The notes beneath the pieces are model-generated. The model saw nothing but the letters and a program-made list of their open reading frames with translations. It did no database searches and was not told where the DNA came from. The translations under genes were made by a program, and so were the position numbers. Below are positions 58,588 to 64,000 of a DNA stretch of 64,000 nt, piece by piece. The stretch lies in assembly GCA_040702975.1 (NCBI GenBank), contig CP159990.1:1984001-2048000 (forward strand), read 5' to 3'. This stretch comes from Roseburia hominis. GTDB taxonomy: Bacteria > Bacillota > Clostridia > Lachnospirales > Lachnospiraceae. Within the stretch, counting starts at the first letter, position 1; the number at the start of each line of letters is the position of its first letter.

Positions 58588-59802
58588 ATGGCAGTAGCAA
58601 AGGAACAAATTCGACAGATTATCTCAGAAAATAACATCAACAGCGTTGCAGATGTATATGCACTTCTCAAAGACAGTTTCAAAGACATCCTTCAGGAGCT
58701 TATGGAGGCTGAGTTGGATGCAACCCTCGGTTATGAAAAAAATCATAAAGGGGATTTGAGCACCGGCAATAAAAGAAATGGTTATTCTACGAAAAACCTG
58801 AAAAGTCAGTATGGTGAATTTCAAATTGATGTCCCGAGAGACCGCAATGGAGAGTTTGAGCCAAAACTGATTCCTAAATATCAACGGGACATTTCCGGGA
58901 TTGAAGAAAAAGTGATTTCTTTATATGCCCGTGGTATGAGTACACGTGATATTCATGACCAGCTTCAGGATCTTTATGGAATTGAATTATCAGCAGAAAT
59001 GGTCAGCAAGATTACTGATAAGATCCTCCCACAGGTCAAAGAATGGCAGTCTCGCCCTCTGAATCCGGTTTATCCTTTTGTTTTTATGGACTGCATCCAT
59101 TACAAGGTCAGGGAAGACGGAAGAATCTTAAGCCGTGCTGCCTATGTGGTCCTTGGGGTTACTGTGGAAGGTTATAAAGATATCCTGAGCATTACAGTAG
59201 GTGCCAATGAGACCAGCAAGTTCTGGCTGGGGATGCTGAATGATCTGAAAAATCGTGGGGTAAAAGATGTTCTCTTTTTCTGTGTAGATGGGTTGCCAGG
59301 ATTTAAAGAAGCAATACAGGCAGTCTATCCTCAGGCAGAGATCCAGAGATGTATCATCCATATGCTGCGTAATTCCTTCAAATATGTAAACTATAATGAT
59401 TTAAAAAAATTTTCCTCCGATTTCAAAGCAGTATATAATGCCCCAACTGAAGCAGCAGCTTTGTCAGAGCTTGATGCCATTAAAGAAAAATGGGGAAAGA
59501 AATATCCCTATGCAATCAGTAACTGGGAAAACAACTGGGAAGATTTGAGTTCCTTTTTCCAGTTTTCAAATGATATCCGACGGATCATGTACACAACGAA
59601 TATTATAGAGGGATTGAATCGGCAGTATCGGAAAGTCACGAAAACTAAAAGTGTATTCCCGAGCGATACGGCATTGGAAAAGATGTTATATCTTGCCAGT
59701 GAAAATGTAGTTAAGAAGTGGACACAGAGATATCGGAACTGGGATCAGGTATTGAATCAGCTGATTGTTTTATATGGAGAAAGGCTTACCGATTATCTGT
59801 AA
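58588..59802 (+). CDS. IS256-family transposase
   Basis: A 404-residue mutator-type transposase with D168 (VFMDCIHYKV), D234 (FFCVDGLPGF) and E341 (TTNIIEGLNRQYRK), plus the C-terminal YRNWDQVLNQL. AAAAGGAG precedes the ATG. The gene is intact. The candidate left end (GGTAGTGTAAAATAGTTTG near 58494) has no matching inverted copy downstream, so the right end may be lost. The 300 bases after the stop hold a hairpin, AGGCAGGAATGG/CCATTCCCGCCT, and no gene. Confidence 0.92.
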   Translation: MAVAKEQIRQIISENNINSVADVYALLKDSFKDILQELMEAELDATLGYEKNHKGDLSTGNKRNGYSTKNLKSQYGEFQIDVPRDRNGEFEPKLIPKYQRDISGIEEKVISLYARGMSTRDIHDQLQDLYGIELSAEMVSKITDKILPQVKEWQSRPLNPVYPFVFMDCIHYKVREDGRILSRAAYVVLGVTVEGYKDILSITVGANETSKFWLGMLNDLKNRGVKDVLFFCVDGLPGFKEAIQAVYPQAEIQRCIIHMLRNSFKYVNYNDLKKFSSDFKAVYNAPTEAAALSELDAIKEKWGKKYPYAISNWENNWEDLSSFFQFSNDIRRIMYTTNIIEGLNRQYRKVTKTKSVFPSDTALEKMLYLASENVVKKWTQRYRNWDQVLNQLIVLYGERLTDYL

Positions 59803-60099
59803 ATAGAAAAGGCAGGAATGGCAACGCTCCTGAAGCCCCCATTCCCGCCTCTCCTTTATTCCGTCGGCATTTGTATTATTGCCAAAAAATCCCAATCTTA
59901 TTCCAGAGGTCGGGTGTGGGCAGAGCCCACAAAAGAGCAATAAGCACAATGCCTTGTTTGCTATGCAAAAAATCAAAAAAGATGTATAAAATCTTGCCAA
60001 ATGGTTATATTATAAATAGAACAACTAATTCGACAACAGTAAAGGCATGAATTCGACAGCAAAATATTACATATCTAATTCTTATCAGAAAAATTCATT

Positions 60100-60489
60100 T
60101 TTTATAGACACAAGATTTTTTACGCCCTCACCTTATCTTCTTACCCTTTAATTAAGAAGCATCGTTCCCAAAAAACTCTAACGATGTTTTGTAACCAGAT
60201 GGTTGAAACCAATGGAGGAAAAGCGTATGGATATTCAGAAAAGATAGCCTTTTGCGGTACATAAGAGAACGGCTGGCTGCCTTGTATTGTTGCCGCAGTT
60301 TTGTCTGAACCTTCAGATAAAATTTTTATTTCCTTTTCCCAGGCAGCGGAGCTAACAGGATTGTCATTGGAGGGCGCAGGCAAAGGGGCTCCAGTGGGGA
60401 GCGTGAAAGATATTTTGCTGACAGTGCAGGGAGAGGACAATTACCAGAAGACGCTTTTATTATTTGAGAAACAAGAAAAAGTTGATTAG
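60100..60489 (+). pseudogene. unidentified gene remnant with in-frame TAA
   Basis: One frame reads MFCNQMVETNGGKAYGYSEK, IAFCGT, a TAA at 60262, then ENGWLPCIVAAVLSEPSDKI, SFSQAAELTGLSLEGAGKGA and ends QKTLLLFEKQEKVD. The sense on both sides of the stop is consistent, so this is a decayed gene lacking its 5' end. I do not recognise the family. The preceding 59803-60099 shows only short AATTCGACA repeats near 60030. Confidence 0.5.
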
Positions 60490-60540
60490 TAATTGGCGAT
60501 TTTTCATGTGGGATGGGACAAGCTGCGTTCACCCTACAAG

Positions 60541-60639
60541 AGATTCCCTTTGAGTATGCTATGATAGAAGGAGTCGGGTGCAGACTTGCAAAGCTGCATC
60601 CGACTTTTCCTGTTCTCTCCAGACCGAGAATGCCCTGAC
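60541..60639 (+). repeat. 98-bp direct repeat, left of the HipBA-like module
   Basis: AGATTCCCTTTGAGTATG... to ...GAATGCCCTGA matches 62263-62360 at about 85% identity. It contains a hairpin, GTCGGGTGCAG/CTGCATCCGAC plus TTTT (60572-60607), that should act as a terminator. The two copies bracket the toxin-antitoxin-like genes. Confidence 0.8.
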
Positions 60640-60752
60640 ATGAGTCGCGTTTCTATTGATTTCTTGCTGATTATCGTTGATGAACCTTACCCGCAGCGTA
60701 GCAAGGGGAGCGAGGTAAATACGGATTTTTTGTTAAGTTCCATGCAGTTCTC

Positions 60753-60781
60753 TTGACATTATTTCGGCATACCGATATAAT
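60753..60781 (+). promoter_or_regulatory. consensus promoter with palindrome, HipBA-like operon
   Basis: TTGACA (60753-60758), a 17-bp spacer and TATAAT (60776-60781) form a perfect consensus promoter. The spacer contains TCGG-CATA-CCGA, a small palindrome, which is where an antitoxin repressor could bind. Confidence 0.82.
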
Positions 60782-60805
60782 AATAACAGAGAGGATGTGA
60801 CAGGA

Positions 60806-61210
60806 ATGATGATTGAGAGCTTGCTGAAAAAGCGCAACATGACAAAATACAGATTAGCCGTAGACGCGGGAATCCCTCACGCTACGCTCAACGATATATG
60901 CAGCGGTAAGACAAAGCTTGAAAAATGCTCTGCTGAAACGGTGTATAAGCTGGCAAAGACGCTTGGCGTGACAATGGAGCTCTTGACTTCTGAGGGAATC
61001 CATCAGGCAGAAAAGGAACGCTCCTATGAGTACGGACTGCCTGCATATCTGCAGCATGATTTGGACGCATACAAGGACGGATTGAAAAACAAATCTCCTC
61101 TGCTTGACTGCCTATGGGGAGAACTCTATGGCAGTATCAATATTGCTGAGATCAACGACGGCGTAATCACAAAGGAGCATGCCGATTATCTCAGAGCAAA
61201 ATATCTTTAA
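60806..61210 (+). CDS. XRE-family helix-turn-helix protein, HipB-like antitoxin
   Basis: A 134-residue protein with an N-terminal helix-turn-helix (MTKYRLAVDAGIPHATLNDI, CSGKTKLEKCSAETVYKLAK, about 11-55) and a C-terminal helical region. GAGAGG lies 12 bases before ATG 60806; GTG 60797 and ATG 60809 are alternatives. It ends 14 bases before a HipA-like kinase gene and starts behind a strong promoter with a palindrome, so it likely represses its own operon and neutralises the kinase. Confidence 0.78.
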   Translation: MMIESLLKKRNMTKYRLAVDAGIPHATLNDICSGKTKLEKCSAETVYKLAKTLGVTMELLTSEGIHQAEKERSYEYGLPAYLQHDLDAYKDGLKNKSPLLDCLWGELYGSINIAEINDGVITKEHADYLRAKYL

Positions 61211-61224
61211 GGAAATGATGACGA

Positions 61225-62154
61225 ATGGCTGAAAAAATTGATTTTACAAACTGTCGGGTGGTACCCGGCAGAGCATACAACGGAGCAAACGGCAAGAAGA
61301 TCGCCGTAGAATATGACGGCACACTGTATATGCTGAAATTCCCACCCTCCGGCAAGAATAAGCCCACTGGGCTTTCCTATACCAATAGCTGTTTCAGCGA
61401 GTATATCGCAAGCAGTATCTTCAATCTGATCGGCGTAAGGGCGCACGAAACCATGCTTGGCACATTTAAGGTTGGCGGCAAGGAGAAGATTGTCTGTGCC
61501 TGCAAGGACTTTACAGCAGACGGAAAGAGATTTTTTGATTTCTGTTCCATCAAGAATACGATTTTGGAATCAGATTCAAATGGTACGGGAACAGAGCTTG
61601 AAGATATACTTGATACGATTGGAAAGCAGCAGTACGTTTCGCCGGAGGTGTTGGAACGGCACTTTTGGGATGTATTTGTTGTAGATGCCTTACTTGGAAA
61701 CTTCGACCGTCATAACGGAAATTGGGGATTCCTGTTTGATGAAATAACGGGAGAATCAAGCATTGCACCCATCTACGACTGCGGAAGCTGTCTGCTGCCG
61801 CAGGCTGACGAGAAGATCATGAATGAAGTGCTGTCAAACGAGGATGCGCTGCATTCGAGAGTTTATCTGTATCCGACCTCTGCCATAAAGCAGAACGACA
61901 GAAAAATTAACTACCGTGACTTTCTAATGAGTTCGGAATATGAAGGCTGCAGTGAGGCGGTCAAACGGATTGTTCACCGGATTGATATGGAAGTAATTAG
62001 TGAATTCATAGATTCCACACCGTATCTGTCGGATCTGCAAAGAGCCTTTTACAAGCACTATATAAAAGCGAGATACAATCTGATCCTTGTTCCGGCTTTT
62101 GATTTGGCAGTCAGTCTCGAACAGGAGCCGAACAAGCCGATAATGGGAATGTAA
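61225..62154 (+). CDS. HipA-like Ser/Thr kinase toxin (HipA C-domain type)
   Basis: A 309-residue protein. K38 (LYMLKFPPSG) is the likely ATP-binding lysine. The catalytic loop reads ALLGNFDRHNGNWGFL (D161, N164, N166 region) and the metal-binding D185 lies in PIYDCGSCLL. These are the motifs of the HipA/CtkA kinase fold. The usual HipA N-terminal subdomain is short or absent, as in split HipT or CtkA-like proteins. AAGGAAATG precedes the start. HipA toxins phosphorylate tRNA synthetases or translation factors; the target here is unknown. Confidence 0.82.
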   Translation: MAEKIDFTNCRVVPGRAYNGANGKKIAVEYDGTLYMLKFPPSGKNKPTGLSYTNSCFSEYIASSIFNLIGVRAHETMLGTFKVGGKEKIVCACKDFTADGKRFFDFCSIKNTILESDSNGTGTELEDILDTIGKQQYVSPEVLERHFWDVFVVDALLGNFDRHNGNWGFLFDEITGESSIAPIYDCGSCLLPQADEKIMNEVLSNEDALHSRVYLYPTSAIKQNDRKINYRDFLMSSEYEGCSEAVKRIVHRIDMEVISEFIDSTPYLSDLQRAFYKHYIKARYNLILVPAFDLAVSLEQEPNKPIMGM

Positions 62155-62262
62155 CAACAGAATACTTTATCAGAGGACGCTGAAAAACCGGCGAAAGAAA
62201 TATATGATTTGGATGTCTGCCGGGAGGAATATTGGAGTTAGCTTCGTCTCGGACTTTATAAT

Positions 62263-62360
62263 AGATTCCCTTTGAGTATGCCATGATAGAAGAAGTCGGG
62301 TGCAGCCTTGCAGGGCCGCATCCGATTTTTCTTGTTCTCTCCAGACTGAAAATGCCTTGA
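62263..62360 (+). repeat. 98-bp direct repeat, right of the HipBA-like module
   Basis: Matches 60541-60639 at about 85% identity, including the hairpin GTCGGGTGCAG...CCGCATCCGAT followed by TTTT. It ends shortly before the TetR promoter. Confidence 0.8.
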
Positions 62361-62393
62361 GAGAGCGGTGATTTTCTGCATTCAATGCCCGGC

Positions 62394-62436
62394 TTGTGTT
62401 TTCTAATCAAATAAGGTATAATACTTATTAGATTAG
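62394..62436 (+). promoter_or_regulatory. promoter and 13-bp operator of the tetR gene
   Basis: TTGTGT (62394-62399), a 17-bp spacer and TATAAT (62417-62422). An inverted repeat, CTAATCAAATAAG (62403-62415) with CTTATTAGATTAG (62424-62436; 12 of 13 bases paired), surrounds the -10 box with an 8-bp spacer. This is a typical TetR-family operator for autorepression. Confidence 0.8.
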
Positions 62437-62445
62437 GTTGGGGGG

Positions 62446-63021
62446 ATGGCTATGTCACGGATGAAAATTGGCAAAGATGCAATCATATGCAGAGCAGCGC
62501 AGATGGCAAATGAGTCTGGGGAACAGAGTATTTCACTGAAACTCCTGGCTCAGGATTTAGGAATTCAGCCTCCGTCATTGTACTACTATTTCAAAAGTCT
62601 GGACGACCTCAAGCGGGAACTGATGCGCTGTGGATGGCGGCAAATGGAGGAACAGTTGCTTCGCTCCATGATTGGGGTAAGCGGTTATGACGCGATCCGG
62701 GCGGTGTCCTATGCTTTTTACAGGTTCGCTGTCGATAATCCGGGTGTATTTAATGTGATGCTTTGGTACAACCAATATGAGGATGAGGAAACTTCAGAGA
62801 ATACCTCTGAACTGTTCGCCGCCCTGCATAGAATCATGGATTCGCTGAATATTTCTGAGGAAAGCCGCCTGCATCTGATCCGAACCGTAAGGGGCTTTCT
62901 GCAGGGGTTTATTCTGCTTGTCAACCACAAGGCTTTCGGAGATTCCCCCTCCATAGAGGACAGTTTTGAATTTTCGCTTAATGTTCTTATAGAGGGGATG
63001 AAATCGCTGGAGGGGAAATAG
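62446..63021 (+). CDS. TetR/AcrR-family regulator
   Basis: A 191-residue repressor. The N-terminal helix-turn-helix (LKLLAQDLGIQPPSLYYYFK, about 30-50) is followed by a TetR_C/WHG-type ligand domain with WRQMEEQLL and VRGFLQGFILLVNH. GGGGGG lies just before ATG 62446; ATG 62452 is also possible. It binds most likely to the palindrome at its own promoter. It ends 20 bases before a radical-SAM gene, possibly its regulated partner. Confidence 0.88.
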   Translation: MAMSRMKIGKDAIICRAAQMANESGEQSISLKLLAQDLGIQPPSLYYYFKSLDDLKRELMRCGWRQMEEQLLRSMIGVSGYDAIRAVSYAFYRFAVDNPGVFNVMLWYNQYEDEETSENTSELFAALHRIMDSLNISEESRLHLIRTVRGFLQGFILLVNHKAFGDSPSIEDSFEFSLNVLIEGMKSLEGK

Positions 63022-63041
63022 GAGCGGAAAGGGAGGATAAA

Positions 63042-63914
63042 ATGCACACTGTAAGAGCAAAAGGAATATTGTCAGCAAAAAATGGGATGAACCTGTACCG
63101 TGGATGTTCTCACGGGTGCATTTACTGTGACTCCCGGAGCAAATGCTATCACATGGAGCATGATTTTGAGGATATAGAAGTAAAGGAAAATGCCATAGAG
63201 CTTCTTGAAGCCGCCCTCAGATCAAAAAGAAAAAAGTGTATGATTGGGACAGGCTCCATGACAGATCCCTACATCCCTTTGGAAATGGAGCTTGGAAATG
63301 TCAGAAAAGCGTTGTCCTTAATAGATACGTATGGATTCGGATTTACGGTCATTACAAAATCAAACCGCATCCTTCGTGATATCGACCTGTTAAAAAAGAT
63401 CAATGAAAAAACAAAGTGCGTCGTTCAGATGACATTAACGACTTATGATGAAGCCCTTTGCAGGAAGCTGGAGCCGAATGTCAGTACAACGCAGGAACGC
63501 TTTGAGGTATTACTGGCATTGCGGGATGGGGGAATCCCCACAGTGGTCTGGCTTTCCCCCATACTGCCTTTTATCAATGATAATGAGCAAAACATCTCCG
63601 GTATTCTGGATATGTGCATCAAGGCCGGAGTTTATGGTGTTATATGCTTTGGCATGGGACTCACGCTCCGGGATGGGAACAGAGAATATTTCTATCAGCA
63701 GTTAGACAGGCTGTTTCCCGGTATGAAGGAGCGGTATATACAAACTTACGGAACAAGCTATATGCTGGGCAGTCCGAGAGGCAGGGAGCTTATGGGGCTG
63801 TTCCATGAAACCTGCGAAAGAAATGGGATTGTCCATGATAACGAACAGATCTTTTCCTATTTGCAGACGTTTGAAGAAAAACAGAATGGGCAGCAGCTCA
63901 GTTTATGGGATTAG
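63042..63914 (+). CDS. radical SAM protein, spore photoproduct lyase-like (SplB-related)
   Basis: A 290-residue protein with the radical-SAM cluster motif C22-x3-C26-x2-C29 (RGCSHGCIYCDSRS). It continues with GTGSMTDPYIPLE and ITKSNRILRDIDLL, features of the SPL/Rv2578c-like group of radical-SAM proteins. AAAGGGAGG precedes the ATG. It lies in the same direction behind the TetR gene. The substrate is unknown; DNA photoproduct repair is only one possibility. Confidence 0.87.
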   Translation: MHTVRAKGILSAKNGMNLYRGCSHGCIYCDSRSKCYHMEHDFEDIEVKENAIELLEAALRSKRKKCMIGTGSMTDPYIPLEMELGNVRKALSLIDTYGFGFTVITKSNRILRDIDLLKKINEKTKCVVQMTLTTYDEALCRKLEPNVSTTQERFEVLLALRDGGIPTVVWLSPILPFINDNEQNISGILDMCIKAGVYGVICFGMGLTLRDGNREYFYQQLDRLFPGMKERYIQTYGTSYMLGSPRGRELMGLFHETCERNGIVHDNEQIFSYLQTFEEKQNGQQLSLWD

Positions 63915-63935
63915 TATGAAAAGAAGGTGCTTTGA

Positions 63936-64000
63936 ATGAAGAATAAAATACTGTTGATTGATGATGAGAAAGATATTGTGGATCTGATTGCAGAAGCGTT
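63936..64000 (+). CDS. response regulator, N-terminal fragment (runs off the window)
   Basis: The start MKNKILLIDDEKDIVDLIAE is the beginning of a receiver domain, with the acidic pair in IDDE. AGAAGGTG lies upstream. The rest is outside the window, so the output domain is unknown. Confidence 0.8.
   Translation, partial: MKNKILLIDDEKDIVDLIAEA

Noticed and set aside
58494..59850. A complete IS256 element with both inverted repeats
   Set aside because: No inverted copy of the left candidate end was found downstream of the transposase, so only the gene is called.
60541..62360. The repeats around the HipBA-like genes as a CRISPR array
   Set aside because: There are only two copies of about 98 bp separated by 1.6 kb of genes, with no spacers and no cas genes.

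Overview
The window is chromosomal DNA from a low-to-medium GC Gram-positive anaerobe, most likely a gut Lachnospiraceae (Blautia, Dorea or Roseburia type). The evidence is the order pcrA - small acidic membrane protein - rlmD at the left end, strong AGGAGG-type ribosome binding sites, and a large load of Clostridia-type peptide-antibiotic ABC modules, integrative-element debris and insertion sequences. No rRNA, tRNA or CRISPR array was found.

Layout. 1-2916: core genes (3' end of pcrA, a small membrane protein, rlmD). 3042-5264: a complete ISAs1-type element with an extra gene, 18-bp inverted repeats and an 8-bp target duplication. 5390-8944: a large PAS hybrid histidine kinase. 9021-19213: a LysR-headed redox operon of flavodoxin-type lipoproteins, a DUF4405 membrane protein, a deleted MATE gene and an iron-type alcohol dehydrogenase. 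One flavodoxin gene in it carries an amber codon before a cyclophilin-like domain. Another is split by a 3562-bp Mu/Tn5053-like transposon (13616-17177; TGT...ACA ends, 5-bp duplication). 19535-20718: a CDF metal exporter on the minus strand behind a NiCo (czcD) riboswitch with an overlapping terminator. 20690-23541: an IS1634-family element exactly flanked by 426-bp direct repeats. 23514-26351: a membrane GGDEF/EAL protein. 26.5-28.1 kb: an IS110-family element.

28.2-56 kb is a mosaic peptide-antibiotic sensing and resistance island built on decayed integrative-element DNA (relaxase, sigma-factor and sortase fragments). It holds three two-component systems, at least five ABC transporter units (MacB/FtsX type, YtrA-YtrB type, BcrA/BcrB type), excisionase-like helix-turn-helix proteins and a phosphoesterase. 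Several intergenic regions share regulator-type sites: one 17-bp direct repeat (ACATTT-N5-ACATTT, 6 bp before a -10 box) occurs four times, and a second motif (GTAAG repeated at 22 bp) occurs twice. Recombination between related modules has left truncated kinases, ATPases and permeases.

56.2-60.0 kb: an IS91-type HUH transposase with a tyrosine recombinase, whose ribosome binding site sits in a predicted hairpin, and an IS256 transposase. 60.5-62.4 kb: a HipB/HipA-like toxin-antitoxin pair between two roughly 98-bp direct repeats. 62.4-64 kb: a TetR regulator with a clear 13-bp operator, a radical-SAM protein and the start of another response regulator.

All family calls are from motif reading by eye. 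No database search was run.
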